NCBI RefSeq assembly: GCF_002584535.1
Contig: NZ_NUOT01000008.1
Coordinates: 124,001 to 188,000 of the forward strand
DNA length: 64,000 nt
Direction of reading: 5' to 3'
From: Bacillus cereus
Lineage (GTDB): Bacteria; Bacillota; Bacilli; Bacillales; Bacillaceae_G
The position numbers and the translations under genes were made by a program. The notes under the pieces were generated by a model, which saw only the letters and a program-made list of their open reading frames with translations, had not been told where the DNA came from and did not search any database. This document shows, piece by piece, positions 55,551-64,000 of the stretch (its first letter is position 1; each line of letters starts with the position of its first letter).

Positions 55551-55598
55551 ATTTTTCCATAATGACAACATAAAAAAAAGAGGAATTTGTAATATTCT

Positions 55599-55877
55599 TT
55601 AAGAAATTGTCGGTGTTTGTATTGATTCTGTTACAGGATTGACATGATCAGCTCTTACTAATATTACATCCTCTCCAATTTTTACAATTTGCTTCCACGG
55701 AATAACAAACTCCGCCTCTTTCCCAAATATCCCTAGCATACGCGCTTGTTTTGAAATAATGACAGCTTGAATCTTTCCAGTGTTCATATCAATATCTATA
55801 TCGCTAATGTTTCCAAGTTTTTTTCCGTCAGAGACATTTACAACATCCTTAATTTGAAACTCTGAAATCCGTATCAT
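55599..55877 (-). CDS. ylmC: YlmC/YmxH family PRC-barrel protein
   Basis: A 92-aa PRC-barrel protein (SEFQIKDVVNVSDGKKLGNISDIDIDM). In sporulating Bacillus such genes follow sigG and are expressed in sporulation. The molecular function is unknown. The ATG at 55877 follows GGAGGAG. A terminator follows it, and sigG lies 119 bp upstream. Confidence 0.85.
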   Translation of the reverse strand: MIRISEFQIKDVVNVSDGKKLGNISDIDIDMNTGKIQAVIISKQARMLGIFGKEAEFVIPWKQIVKIGEDVILVRADHVNPVTESIQTPTIS

Positions 55878-55996
55878 TATTATTCTCCTCCTGCAGCAGT
55901 TTCACTTTATTGCCATTATATGAACACGTAATCTTTCCTATGAACAGAATCTTGAGACTCACAACTTAAAAAGGTCTCATCTTAAATGATGAGACC

Positions 55997-56776
55997 TTAT
56001 CCTTGAATTGTTTTATTCATTTGTTTAATTGCTGATTTTTCAAGGCGTGATACTTGTGCTTGAGAAATCCCAATCTCTTCGGCAACTTCCATTTGTGTTT
56101 TCCCTTGAAAAAAACGTTTTCGAATAATCATTTTTTCGCGATCATTTAATCGCTTCATTCCTTCTTTCAACGCCAATTCTTCCACCCATTGCTCGTCCCT
56201 TTGTTTATCATCACTTAGTTGATCCATTACAAAAATAGGATCGCCCCCATCATTATAAATCGGCTCAAATAATGATACTGGATCTTGAATGGCATCAAGC
56301 GCAAAAACAATTTCTTCATGTGTCACTTCAAGCACTTTTGCAATATCCATTGCCGTTGGCTCTTTTGAATTTTCAGCAATTAGCTTTTCTCTTACCTGCA
56401 ATGCTTTATACGCGATATCTCGTAATGAACGAGAGACTCGAATTGGATTGTTATCACGTAAATATCTCCGGATTTCCCCAATAATCATTGGCACAGCATA
56501 TGTTGAAAATTTAACATTTTGGCTTAAATCAAAGTTATCAATGGATTTCATAAGTCCAATGCAGCCGACTTGGAATAAATCATCAACAAATTCTCCTCTG
56601 TTGTTAAATCGCTGAATGACGCTCAGTACAAGACGTAAGTTTCCATTTACTAATTTCTCTCTTGCGCTTATCTCTCCACTTTGCATTTCTCGAAATAATT
56701 TACGCATCTCTTCATTTTTTAGTACTGGAAGTTTAGCTGTATCAACACCGCAAATTTCTACTTTGTTTCTCGTCAA
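55997..56776 (-). CDS. sigG: RNA polymerase sigma-G factor (late forespore)
   Basis: A 259-aa sigma-70 family factor with regions 2, 3 and 4. RYLRDNNPIRVSRSLRDIAYKALQVRE and the HTH EVAEEIGISQAQVSRLEKSAIKQM match sigma-G very closely. The start codon is TTG at 56776 with AGGAGGG 5 nt upstream. The leader can fold over that site, and no ATG is available at the right place, so low translation is built in. It is transcribed from its own promoter(s), after a hairpin that follows sigE. Confidence 0.97.
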   Translation of the reverse strand: MTRNKVEICGVDTAKLPVLKNEEMRKLFREMQSGEISAREKLVNGNLRLVLSVIQRFNNRGEFVDDLFQVGCIGLMKSIDNFDLSQNVKFSTYAVPMIIGEIRRYLRDNNPIRVSRSLRDIAYKALQVREKLIAENSKEPTAMDIAKVLEVTHEEIVFALDAIQDPVSLFEPIYNDGGDPIFVMDQLSDDKQRDEQWVEELALKEGMKRLNDREKMIIRKRFFQGKTQMEVAEEIGISQAQVSRLEKSAIKQMNKTIQG

Positions 56777-56780
56777 AGTG

Positions 56781-56833
56781 TTCCCTCCTATCGGGAGTTG
56801 CTGTACAGTGTAAAGTATCTCCTTTGGAGGGAA
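56781..56833 (-). promoter_or_regulatory. Leader hairpin able to hide the sigG ribosome binding site
   Basis: TTCCCTCC (56826-56833) pairs perfectly with GGAGGGAA (56781-56788), which contains the sigG ribosome site. An inner GGAG/CTCC pair can add to it. The hairpin would form only in transcripts starting upstream of 56833, that is from the more distal candidate promoter or read-through from sigE. Confidence 0.7.
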
Positions 56834-56879
56834 TTTTATGCATACCGTTTTTTTGTTGCCTTTGATTAAAATATCATTC
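56813..56879 (-). promoter_or_regulatory. Two candidate forespore promoters of sigG
   Basis: Proximal candidate: GCATA (56837-56841), a 14-bp gap and GGAGATACTT (56813-56822). The -10 fits the sigma-F pattern GGNRANANTW at all positions. Distal candidate: GAATG (56875-56879), 14 bp and GGCAACAAAA (56851-56860), one mismatch. Both have a spacer shorter than the usual 15-16. Only the distal one would include the leader hairpin. Confidence 0.5.
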
Positions 56880-56901
56880 GCACTTTACAAGAAAACATGA
56901 C

Positions 56902-56929
56902 AAAACCAATCGGAATACCGATTGGTTTT
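56902..56929 (-). terminator. Hairpin between sigE and sigG
   Basis: AAAACCAATCGG and CCGATTGGTTTT, a perfect 12-bp stem with an AATA loop. The minus-strand U-run is short (TTTTG), so it is a probable but perhaps leaky terminator separating the mother-cell sigE transcript from sigG. Confidence 0.7.
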
Positions 56930-56970
56930 ATACACTCCCCTTGATAATACAGCTTTTCAAAAACATCACT

Positions 56971-57690
56971 TTATACCATTTTATTAAATTCTTTTCGAAG
57001 CCTTTTTATAATTCTCTTTTCAAGTCGAGATATATAAGACTGTGAAATCCCTAGCATATCCGCCACATCTTTTTGTGTTTTTTCCTCTCCTCCTGCAAGT
57101 CCAAAGCGGAGCTCCATAATTTGTTTTTCACGATCATTCAATTGATGTAGGGCTTTCATAAGAAGGTGCCTGTCTACAGTGGCCTCTAAGTCTTTTGTAA
57201 TAATATCATCATCCGTACCAAGAACATCTGATAATAACAATTCATTCCCATCCCAATCAATATTTAATGGTTCATCAAATGACACTTCTGAACGATTTTT
57301 ATTATTTCTACGTAAATGCATTAAAATTTCATTTTCTATACAACGTGATGCATAAGTTGCGAGTTTGATTTTTTTTTCAGGATTAAATGTATTCACAGCC
57401 TTAATAAGCCCAATGGTTCCAATACTAATTAAATCCTCAATATTAATTCCTGTATTTTCAAATTTTCGCGCTATATACACAACAAGTCGCAAGTTACGCT
57501 CAATAAGTAATGACCGTGCCGCTTGATCACCTTTTGGCAACTTATTAAGGAGTACTTCTTCCTCCTCTTTTGTCAAAGGTGGTGGCAATGCCTCACTTCC
57601 ACCTATATAGTAAATTTCATCGGTCTTAATTCCAAGTTTCAATAATACTTTATACCAAATATATATGAAATAAAATTTTAATTTCGCCAT
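56971..57690 (-). CDS. sigE: RNA polymerase sigma-E factor, pro-protein (mother cell)
   Basis: A 239-aa pro-sigma factor. The first 27 residues ([20 protein letters not shown]..) are an amphipathic pro-sequence that tethers it to the membrane. Processing by SpoIIGA is expected at the Y-Y pair before [11 protein letters not shown]. Regions 2-4 follow, with [26 protein letters not shown] and the [23 protein letters not shown]. The ATG at 57690 follows AGGTGGGAG. It lies 19 bp after spoIIGA, so protease and substrate are coexpressed. Confidence 0.97.
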   Translation of the reverse strand: MAKLKFYFIYIWYKVLLKLGIKTDEIYYIGGSEALPPPLTKEEEEVLLNKLPKGDQAARSLLIERNLRLVVYIARKFENTGINIEDLISIGTIGLIKAVNTFNPEKKIKLATYASRCIENEILMHLRRNNKNRSEVSFDEPLNIDWDGNELLLSDVLGTDDDIITKDLEATVDRHLLMKALHQLNDREKQIMELRFGLAGGEEKTQKDVADMLGISQSYISRLEKRIIKRLRKEFNKMV

Positions 57691-57709
57691 ACTCTCCCAC
57701 CTCTCATAA

Positions 57710-58627
57710 TTAAGCAATTGTAACTTTCTGAGATATCAACATTTTCGGATGTATAATACATTGGTACTCTCCATTTGTAGACAATTGCTGTGTATTTAAG
57801 CCAATTAGTACTTTGTTTACGACCATATCACTTCCTTCATGATGAATTTGAACAATATCAGGCTTAATTGCCCATAAAAATTGATGATCAATTCCTACTG
57901 CTCGAAAAGGAATTAAGCGAAGCCTCGTTGCCCAGCCAGAATCATTTTCTGGTATTTGCGGAATCTCTGTCTTGGAATAAATCTGCTGTGTTAACCATGT
58001 TGGTAAACAATGCTCTAATGATGAAATATGCATAATCATAACCGGTGTTTTTGTTAACGGGTCATAAAGCTGATTTCCACTATCAATTAAACCATCTAAT
58101 GTAATTTCATTTTCAACAAGTTTAATATTCACCTGTACAATTTGGTCATAGTGAATCTTAGTGACTTCCACATTTTCAATACGTTTTTTTGAAAAGTAAT
58201 AAATGATCGGGAATCCAAAGATTACAAACATCCAGCTTACAGGATCACCATAAGAAATTGATTTTGACTGGACTAATCCACCTACCATTTCATTTGTTTG
58301 TAGGAAAAAATGAGTCCCTATTAACCCTCCCCCTACCATAAATGTTACAAAATAAAAGGTAAAAACAGTTTGTGTATAATCTCTAAAAGTAGAAAATCCA
58401 AACGCTGTATACACAATAAGTAATGAGTATACTAGTTTCATAATTGGATGTGTCATCATAGAAGCAAAAGGAGTAAAGGCAAAAATAACAATTGTAGAAC
58501 CAATGAATGCTCCTAGCACAAACCTCCATTTTTTGATCCTCTTTTTCAACACAGTTGCTGTTAATAAAAGTAAAAGAAAATCAATGCAGGCGTTTAACAA
58601 CCACACAACATCGGCGTAAACAACCAA
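57710..58627 (-). CDS. spoIIGA: Sporulation sigma-E processing peptidase SpoIIGA
   Basis: A 305-aa membrane aspartic protease that processes pro-sigma-E after a signal (SpoIIR) from the forespore. Five N-terminal hydrophobic helices (about 2-145) are followed by a soluble protease domain. The catalytic D182 lies in [19 protein letters not shown], as in dimeric aspartic proteases. The start is TTG at 58627 ([11 protein letters not shown]), 6 nt from GAGGTG. A more upstream start would read into the promoter. Confidence 0.95.
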   Translation of the reverse strand: MVVYADVVWLLNACIDFLLLLLTATVLKKRIKKWRFVLGAFIGSTIVIFAFTPFASMMTHPIMKLVYSLLIVYTAFGFSTFRDYTQTVFTFYFVTFMVGGGLIGTHFFLQTNEMVGGLVQSKSISYGDPVSWMFVIFGFPIIYYFSKKRIENVEVTKIHYDQIVQVNIKLVENEITLDGLIDSGNQLYDPLTKTPVMIMHISSLEHCLPTWLTQQIYSKTEIPQIPENDSGWATRLRLIPFRAVGIDHQFLWAIKPDIVQIHHEGSDMVVNKVLIGLNTQQLSTNGEYQCIIHPKMLISQKVTIA

Positions 58628-58657
58628 ACAATTCACCTCTTTTTTTAAGTTGAGACT

Positions 58658-58691
58658 AGTATAAAGCATATCCAATAGGAAAGTGTGTCAA
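58658..58691 (-). promoter_or_regulatory. spoIIG promoter with 22-bp spacer (Spo0A-activated SigA promoter)
   Basis: Consensus-quality TTGACA (58686-58691) and TATACT (58658-58663) on the minus strand, with a 22-bp spacer. This is the unusual arrangement of the B. subtilis spoIIG promoter, which needs phosphorylated Spo0A. Imperfect 0A boxes (TGTCGAA type) lie upstream: TGTCGTG at 58738-58744 and, on the other strand, TGTCTAG at 58726-58732. Confidence 0.85.
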
Positions 58692-58744
58692 TTTACGGAG
58701 GGGTTTTTTTGTTATTTTGTGGTTTCTAGACATAATCTGTCGTG

Positions 58745-59034
58745 AGGGATATATTGCAAACTTTCTATAACTTAGATGATGATCTTACTATATAAATACA
58801 AATTGAAAAATCAGCATAAAATCTCTCTTTTTAGGGTGAGAGCGCCCGGCCATGCATAGAAACGGTCAGGACCTATTTTAGCCTCATACCATATAAAAAT
58901 AAAGTAAGAAAATGAGTAGGGATGTTCTTTTGTTTTCATAACCGTGACCTATATGTTGAAAAATCAAAATGAATTTACATATTTACAAATAGTGCGATAA
59001 GTTTTTCATGTGAAAATATTTAAGTTTATGTAAT
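58745..59034. other. Gene-free gap between ftsZ and the spoIIG promoter
   Basis: No credible coding frame in about 290 bp. It holds an isolated GC-rich island (about 58830-58880) that can fold, with GGGTG/CGCCC and GGCC/GGTC pairings on the plus strand. The rest is AT-rich. In B. subtilis bpr lies between spoIIGA and ftsZ; no such gene is seen. Confidence 0.5.
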
Positions 59035-59067
59035 AAAAAAGAAAGGAGCTGAGCTCCTTTCTTTTTT
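59035..59067 (-). terminator. Terminator of ftsAZ
   Basis: AAAAAAGAAAGGAGCT and AGCTCCTTTCTTTTTT are a near-perfect palindrome around one G. It overlaps the ftsZ stop codon by two bases, with a U6 run on the minus strand. Confidence 0.88.
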
Positions 59068-60220
59068 ATCGTCTACGACGATTACGTAAAAATGCTGGAA
59101 TATCGATATCGTCTGAATCGGTATTACGTTCGTGTACAACAGGCTCTTCACGCTTCACTTCGCGTTTTACTTCACGTTGTTTTGGTGGTTGAGCTACTGG
59201 TTGTTGTTGCGCATGATTTGTAGTTGTTGCCGAACGTACAAATGGTTTTGGTGGCTGAACTGAAACACTATCATCAAAACCAGTTGCAATTACAGTAACA
59301 ACAATTTCATCTTTCAAACTCTCATTAATTACAGAACCGAAAATCATATTTACTTCCGGATCTGAAGCTGAAGCAACGATATCTGCCGCTTCTTGTACTT
59401 CATATAAACTTAAGTTCGTGCCCCCAGTAATATTCATAAGAACACCTTGCGCACCATCGATAGATGTTTCTAATAACGGACTAGAAATTGCACGTTTTGC
59501 TGCTTCTGCTGCACGATTTTCACCAGTTCCAACACCAATACCCATTAACGCAGAACCTTTATTAGACATAATTGTTTTTACGTCTGCAAAGTCTAAATTA
59601 ATGAGACCAGGTGTAGCAATTAAATCTGAAATACCTTGTACACCTTGTCGCAATACGTTATCCGCTTCACGGAACGCTTCAAGCATTGGTGTATTTTTAT
59701 CAACGATTTCTAAAATACGATCATTCGGTATAACAATGATTGTATCTACATTATCTTTAAATGCTGTAATCCCAGATATAGCTTGTGTCGCACGCTTGCG
59801 ACCTTCAAATGTAAATGGACGTGTTACAACGCCAACTGTTAACGCGCCTAATTCCTTTGCGATTTGCGCGATAACTGGAGCTGCTCCCGTACCAGTTCCA
59901 CCGCCCATACCAGCTGTTACAAAGACCATATCTGCACCGCGAAGTGCTTCTTGGATTTGTTCTTTACTTTCTTCAGCGGCTTTTTTCCCTACTTCAGGGT
60001 TTGCGCCGGCACCAAGTCCACGCGTTAATTTTCCGCCAATTTGCATTTTTGTTTCAGCTTTTGATAAATTTAATGCTTGTGCATCAGTGTTTACAGCGAT
60101 GAAATCCACACCTTGTACACCATGCTCAATCATACGGTTTACGGCATTATTTCCACCGCCGCCGACACCGATAACTTTTATGCTCGCTAATTGATCTTGA
60201 GTAGTATCAAACTCTAACAT
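59066..60220 (-). CDS. ftsZ: Cell division protein FtsZ
   Basis: A 384-aa tubulin-like GTPase forming the Z-ring. The signature GGGTGTG is at 106-112, the N-terminal nucleotide loop [13 protein letters not shown] at 18-30, and [11 protein letters not shown] is the T7 loop. The linker (about 318-365) is short and contains a REVK repeat. The C-terminal peptide [14 protein letters not shown] binds FtsA and SepF. It lies 39 bp after ftsA, in the ftsAZ unit, and ends in its own terminator. Confidence 0.98.
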   Translation of the reverse strand: MLEFDTTQDQLASIKVIGVGGGGNNAVNRMIEHGVQGVDFIAVNTDAQALNLSKAETKMQIGGKLTRGLGAGANPEVGKKAAEESKEQIQEALRGADMVFVTAGMGGGTGTGAAPVIAQIAKELGALTVGVVTRPFTFEGRKRATQAISGITAFKDNVDTIIVIPNDRILEIVDKNTPMLEAFREADNVLRQGVQGISDLIATPGLINLDFADVKTIMSNKGSALMGIGVGTGENRAAEAAKRAISSPLLETSIDGAQGVLMNITGGTNLSLYEVQEAADIVASASDPEVNMIFGSVINESLKDEIVVTVIATGFDDSVSVQPPKPFVRSATTTNHAQQQPVAQPPKQREVKREVKREEPVVHERNTDSDDIDIPAFLRNRRRR

Positions 60221-60259
60221 GTCGAAATCCCCCTAGAACCTCATTTTTCGTGTGCAATT

Positions 60260-61561
60260 TTAATCCCATAAATAGCGGAATACACGTTTTACTTTTGACA
60301 TCATTCGCTCATTATCTTCATTATTTTTACTTTGCTTACGAGTTGTTTGTTTTGCAGGTTGTTGCTGTACCGGCATTGGTGCTGGTACTGGTTCAAAAAG
60401 TTCTTCCTTTTCCTGAACATTTTTTCCGCGCAATTTCGCTTTTTGATAAGAATGTTTAATTAATCCAACCCCAATTGTATACTGTGGTTCACGAACACCA
60501 ATATAATCGGGAGTTGCTATACGAACATTTTCATGTAAAATATCATATGCAAGATCAAGAACACCTGGCATAGCAGCAATCCCACCAGTAAGTACGTAGC
60601 CAGACGCTACTTGTTTTACTCCTAGCTTTCGGACCTCTTCTTGAACAAACATCAAGATTTCCTCTACACGTGCCTCAATAATATCAGATAACTCTAATTG
60701 TGAATATTGTTCTGTTTGATCGTTTCCCATAATAGGAACCGTAAACACTTCTTCTTCAGATGCTGTATCATAAAAAGCATGTCCATATTTCAGCTTAATT
60801 TGATCTGCATTTTCAGTTGAAGTTTTAAATCCTATAGCAATATCCTTCGTTATATGATCTCCACCTAAAGGCAGTACACTTGTTGCTTGTAATTCTCCAT
60901 CTTGAAAGATTGATAAAGTTGTAGATCCCCCGCCTATATCAACAAGAGCTACACCTCTATTTTTTTCATCAGAAGATAAAGCAACCGTCGCAGCAGCTAA
61001 AGGTTGCAGACAAATATCAACAATTTCAAGGCCCGCTTTTTCTACACAACGTAGTAAATTATGTAGTAACGTTCTTGAACCTGTAATTAATGTGCCTTCC
61101 ATTTCTAATCTTACACCAATCATCCCGCGTGGATCGTTAATCTCATCAAGACCGTCTACAATGAACTGTCGAGGCACCACATCAATAAATTCACGCTCAG
61201 GAGCAATTGATACAACTTGTGCTGCATCCAGAACGCGTAAGACATCTTCATTTCCAATTTCACGATCTTCATTTGAAACAGCGACAACTCCATGACAAGG
61301 AAGAAGCTGTACCTGATTTGCATTCACACCTACAACAACTTGTTCAATGTGAATTCCCACCATACGCTCAGCTTGTTCAATTGCTTTTTTAATTGATCGA
61401 ACAGTTTCGTCTATGTCAACTATGGAGCCCTTTTTCAAACCATTTGATTTTACATTTCCAACACCAATAATGTTTAAGCCGTCATTAACCATTTCACCAA
61501 TGATGACTTTAACATTGGATGTACCGATGTCAAGACTAACATATATTTCATTGCTGTTCAT
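60260..61561 (-). CDS. ftsA: Cell division protein FtsA
   Basis: A 433-aa actin-like ATPase that links FtsZ to the membrane. Phosphate-binding SLDIGTSNVKVIIG is at 9-22, the SHS2 (1C) domain about 85-165, and GGGSTTL and TGGIAAMPG are later ATP motifs. The C-terminal amphipathic helix KVKRVFRYLWD is the membrane anchor. A Q-rich linker precedes it. The ATG at 61561 follows AAGGAGGTG. Confidence 0.97.
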   Translation of the reverse strand: MNSNEIYVSLDIGTSNVKVIIGEMVNDGLNIIGVGNVKSNGLKKGSIVDIDETVRSIKKAIEQAERMVGIHIEQVVVGVNANQVQLLPCHGVVAVSNEDREIGNEDVLRVLDAAQVVSIAPEREFIDVVPRQFIVDGLDEINDPRGMIGVRLEMEGTLITGSRTLLHNLLRCVEKAGLEIVDICLQPLAAATVALSSDEKNRGVALVDIGGGSTTLSIFQDGELQATSVLPLGGDHITKDIAIGFKTSTENADQIKLKYGHAFYDTASEEEVFTVPIMGNDQTEQYSQLELSDIIEARVEEILMFVQEEVRKLGVKQVASGYVLTGGIAAMPGVLDLAYDILHENVRIATPDYIGVREPQYTIGVGLIKHSYQKAKLRGKNVQEKEELFEPVPAPMPVQQQPAKQTTRKQSKNNEDNERMMSKVKRVFRYLWD

Positions 61562-61589
61562 TCTTTGGCACCTCCTTCTTTATTTATAC

Positions 61590-61962
61590 CATACAAGTCA
61601 ATATATGGAACAACAATCGCAGCTTTACTATTTATAAGAAAAATATTCAACGTCTTTATGCGTTTCCCTTTTTTAACCCGGTATTTTTCTTATTTTTATT
61701 TAACATTCACTTATTGATATCACCGTAATCTGTGAATGACTACTTTATCTTTGAAATAACTGTATTTCAAATGCAAAGATTACCGCCAAATATAAGTCTA
61801 CACTAAGATGTACTCATAGAAAAGCTAAACTTGTACCAATCCTAGCATGAATCGAAGAAAATCTAGTTATTTTTCAACAAATTAATCATAATTGTAATAA
61901 ATTTTACATATAGAAGAACACAATTGTCGTTATTGTATTTAAAAAGAAATAAATCTACTATT
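61590..61962. other. Gene-free gap between divIB and ftsA
   Basis: About 370 bp with no gene. Two inverted repeats lie in it: TTTGAAATA-ACTG-TATTTCAAA (61750-61771) and a longer-range CATTCAC/GTGAATG pair (about 61704-61738). An extended -10 TGGTATAAA near the ftsA start (61584-61592) is a candidate promoter. In B. subtilis ylxW, ylxX and sbp fill this interval. Confidence 0.5.
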
Positions 61963-62733
61963 CTACTGCTTTTTTTCTTCGTTATCTAAATATTTGAAAT
62001 ACGCGCCAACTTCTAAATCAATTAGAGCTTTTCTACCTGATTCTATATTTTTTATAATAAGTGGATATACTTCCATACGCTTGGCAAAATCTTGTATAGT
62101 TGTACTCACTTCATAACCTTCATTCATATATAAAGTAAGATGATCTTCATTTGAATTCGTTGGAGCATAATGAATTTCAGAAATAGACCTGAGAGTAGTC
62201 GGAGTTAACTTTTCTAGCTCTTCAATTAACTCTTTCATTTTCTCTTCCTTAAATGGTTCAAAAATCGGAGCTGCGACAGGTAATTTTCCGTTCGGTAACA
62301 CGTCAAGTGTTTTACCATTTTCTAGAAGTGGTTGTAACTTCCCACCTTTGTTTATATAACCTATCGTTACATACTCTTCAATGTGAATATCAATTTTGTT
62401 AGGAAAACGCTTTTTGACAATTACTTTCTTGATTTCATTTCGTTTTGTCAAATTTTCTTCAGCCTTATGTGCCGTCACTCGAAAATAACTCGTTTCATAT
62501 GTAACTCCAGATTCCTTCATAACCTGTTCATCTGTCATATAATGATTTCCTAAAACACTTATCTTTTTTATATTACTAAGCGGAGATCGAAAATAAATTA
62601 AAAAAAGTACTAATAAAAATAAAATCGACACATATAAAATTAATCTCTGATTGACAGGTTTTTTCTTCTTCTTCTTTTGGTTCTTTAGTTTTGGTACACG
62701 ATCTTGTAGTTTAATCACTTTACTATTTTTCAT
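61963..62733 (-). CDS. divIB: Cell division protein DivIB/FtsQ
   Basis: A 256-aa bitopic septum protein. The cytoplasmic tail (1-30) is very basic (six or more Lys in a row at 20-25). One transmembrane helix spans about 31-48, then a POTRA domain (about 50-120, IKKISVLGNHYMTDEQV), beta domain and tail. It forms the DivIB-DivIC-FtsL complex that regulates FtsW/PBP2b. It begins about 100 bp after murB, separated by a hairpin. Confidence 0.95.
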   Translation of the reverse strand: MKNSKVIKLQDRVPKLKNQKKKKKKPVNQRLILYVSILFLLVLFLIYFRSPLSNIKKISVLGNHYMTDEQVMKESGVTYETSYFRVTAHKAEENLTKRNEIKKVIVKKRFPNKIDIHIEEYVTIGYINKGGKLQPLLENGKTLDVLPNGKLPVAAPIFEPFKEEKMKELIEELEKLTPTTLRSISEIHYAPTNSNEDHLTLYMNEGYEVSTTIQDFAKRMEVYPLIIKNIESGRKALIDLEVGAYFKYLDNEEKKQ

Positions 62734-62756
62734 GTACGATCCCCCTATGTAACATA

Positions 62757-62785
62757 AAGAACGGCATGTTACGCATGCCGTTCTT
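62757..62785 (-). terminator. Hairpin between murB and divIB
   Basis: AAGAACGGCATG and CATGCCGTTCTT, a perfect 12-bp stem with a 5-nt loop. The minus-strand tail after it is U-rich but interrupted (TTCTTTATG). Probably a leaky terminator that reduces divIB relative to murB. Confidence 0.75.
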
Positions 62786-62831
62786 ATCTTCTTATTATAC
62801 CATAAATGATAACGAGCGGAACAAATAACAG

Positions 62832-63737
62832 CTATCTTCCAATGATTTCTACTTCCGTATGCATATCTACACCAAATTTTTCTTTAATTGTTTTTTTGAC
62901 AAATGCAATTAAATCCAGCACATCTTTTGCTGATGCAGATCCTGTATTAACAATAAAATTCCCATGCATTTCAGAAATTTTTGCACCGCCGATTTGATAA
63001 CCACGTAGATCTGCCTTTTCAACTAGATTCCCAGCGAAATTGGGTAGTGGATTTCTAAATATACTCCCCGCACAGTGGTGATTCCACGGCTGAGTTTCAC
63101 GACGATACTCCTTATTCTTTTGCATTATACCAACTATTTCTTCACGATTTCCTGCTTTCAGTTGCAATTCCGCTTCTACTACAATGCCCGGACGTTTTGT
63201 TTGCAAAACAGAAGTGCGATAAGAAAATTCCATCTCTTCTTTTGTTAGCCACTTCATTGTACCATCGTCAAACATAACACGCGCGCTCATCAAAATTTCT
63301 GACATATCTGATTTGTGTGCACCAGCATTCATATATACTGCTCCACCGACACTTCCTGGAATACCACTAGCAAACTCTAATCCAGCTAAACCTTGGCGAC
63401 TAAGTAATGTTGACAACTTAATAAGAGGATATCCTCCTCCTACTCGTACAGTAGTTCCTTCTACTTCTAGGTGATCTAATCCTTCTCCTAAACGAATTAC
63501 AACACCTTCAATTCCCTTATCAGATACGAGAAGATTAGAACCACGTCCAATCGCTGTCCACTTTGTGTTATGTTTCTTTACTAAATCTAAAGTCTTTTCC
63601 ACACCAACAACACTACTTGGCAAAATTAGAATGTCAGCCGGCCCACCTATTTTCATAGTTGTATAACGAGCTAACGCTTCATTTTCTAGCACTTTACCAA
63701 CTTTTGCTTCGACAAGTTCCTTTGCTAATCGTTTCAT
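62832..63737 (-). CDS. murB: UDP-N-acetylenolpyruvoylglucosamine reductase
   Basis: An FAD enzyme making UDP-MurNAc, 301 aa. [13 protein letters not shown] and the FAD loop [10 protein letters not shown] (about 82-91) are followed by [16 protein letters not shown] and CAGSIFRNP, where the Ser proton donor lies. MHGNFIVN near the C-terminus is typical of type II MurB. The ATG at 63737 follows GGGGGAG; a longer in-frame reading is rejected. It follows murG by 50 bp. Confidence 0.96.
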   Translation of the reverse strand: MKRLAKELVEAKVGKVLENEALARYTTMKIGGPADILILPSSVVGVEKTLDLVKKHNTKWTAIGRGSNLLVSDKGIEGVVIRLGEGLDHLEVEGTTVRVGGGYPLIKLSTLLSRQGLAGLEFASGIPGSVGGAVYMNAGAHKSDMSEILMSARVMFDDGTMKWLTKEEMEFSYRTSVLQTKRPGIVVEAELQLKAGNREEIVGIMQKNKEYRRETQPWNHHCAGSIFRNPLPNFAGNLVEKADLRGYQIGGAKISEMHGNFIVNTGSASAKDVLDLIAFVKKTIKEKFGVDMHTEVEIIGR

Positions 63738-63787
63738 GATGATCTCCCCCATATGAAATCTCCGTATTACAGTAGTATGCAGGGCAT

Positions 63788-64000
63788 TCACCTAACGTTA
63801 TTTTGTACAAGTTGTTTCATCACTTCAAATAATTTATTTGCTGCATCAGGCATTCCTAATTGCGTAGCAGCTAGTTTCATATTTTGTAATGTTTGTGTAT
63901 TTAATAGAATTTCATCAATATCATGAAGAAGAGTTTCAGCAGTTAAATCTTTTTCAAGAAGCATTTTTGCCGCCCCTTTATCGACAACTGATCTCGCGTT
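63788..64000 (-). CDS. murG: MurG glycosyltransferase, C-terminal end (gene continues beyond the window)
   Basis: The last 70 codons of a gene entering at the right edge, ending TGA at 63788-63790. It reads [20 protein letters not shown], then [18 protein letters not shown] near the end. This matches the C-terminal helix region of MurG, which transfers GlcNAc to lipid I. Position just upstream of murB agrees. Confidence 0.92.
   Translation of the reverse strand, partial: NARSVVDKGAAKMLLEKDLTAETLLHDIDEILLNTQTLQNMKLAATQLGMPDAANKLFEVMKQLVQNNVR

Noticed and set aside
59418-60194. A long open frame of 258 codons on the plus strand opposite ftsZ
   Set aside because: It is the antisense of a highly conserved gene with biased codon use, has no ribosome site, and gives a low-complexity Pro/Ser/Ala-rich protein.

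Overview
The window is a stretch of a low-GC Firmicute chromosome. Gene content and protein sequences place it in the genus Bacillus, most like the Bacillus cereus group: 26-residue SpoVM, pro-SigE/SigG, FapR, PrkC/PrpC, a 921-residue IleS with a T-box leader, and PyrR-controlled pyr genes. Several proteins, MurB for example, differ noticeably from my memory of mainstream B. cereus/B. anthracis sequences. A divergent member of the group such as B. cytotoxicus is possible but unproven. Almost everything is on the minus strand, so operons read from high to low coordinates.

Layout. Positions 1-5.3 kb hold the 5' part of smc, then rnc, acpP, fabG, fabD, plsX and fapR, a lipid-synthesis operon with its own FapR operator. 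Positions 5.4-13.1 kb hold recG, the fatty-acid kinase fakA with its Asp23-like partner, rpmB (plus strand), spoVM, thiN, rpe and rsgA. Positions 13.4-23.6 kb hold the PASTA kinase/phosphatase pair prkC-prpC and a translation/replication operon rlmN-rsmB-fmt-def-priA-coaBC. Positions 23.8-30.5 kb hold rpoZ-gmk-remA-yicC, a calcium-type P-type ATPase and the divergent ribosome rescue factor rqcH.

Positions 30.5-34.9 kb are the only accessory-looking block. It has an M24 Xaa-Pro peptidase behind a near-perfect sigma-54 promoter, a DinB-like protein, two small membrane proteins, and a divergent XRE-cupin regulator/LysE exporter pair. Positions 34.9-46.7 kb are the complete pyrimidine operon pyrR-pyrP-pyrB-pyrC-carA-carB-pyrK-pyrD-pyrF-pyrE, with three PyrR attenuators. 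Positions 46.7-55.9 kb hold rluD, lspA, ylyA, ileS, divIVA, ylmH, yggT-like ylmG, sepF, ylmE, pgeF and ylmC. Positions 56.0-58.7 kb are the sporulation sigma cluster spoIIGA-sigE-sigG. Positions 59.0-64.0 kb are the division/wall cluster ftsZ, ftsA, divIB, murB and the 3' end of murG.

The genes link growth (lipids, pyrimidines, wall and division proteins) with translation, quality control and the mother-cell/forespore switch, in an order largely shared with Bacillus subtilis. Differences from the B. subtilis order, from memory of that genome, are the absence of sdaAB-sdaAA between recG and fakA, the absence of ylxW/ylxX/sbp between divIB and ftsA, and the accessory block beside pyrE. Regulatory DNA is rich and readable: the FapR box, three pyr attenuators, an ileS T-box, a 22-bp-spacer spoIIG promoter, a sigG leader that can hide its own ribosome binding site, and the sigma-54 promoter. 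I found no CRISPR array, insertion sequence, tRNA, rRNA or prophage.
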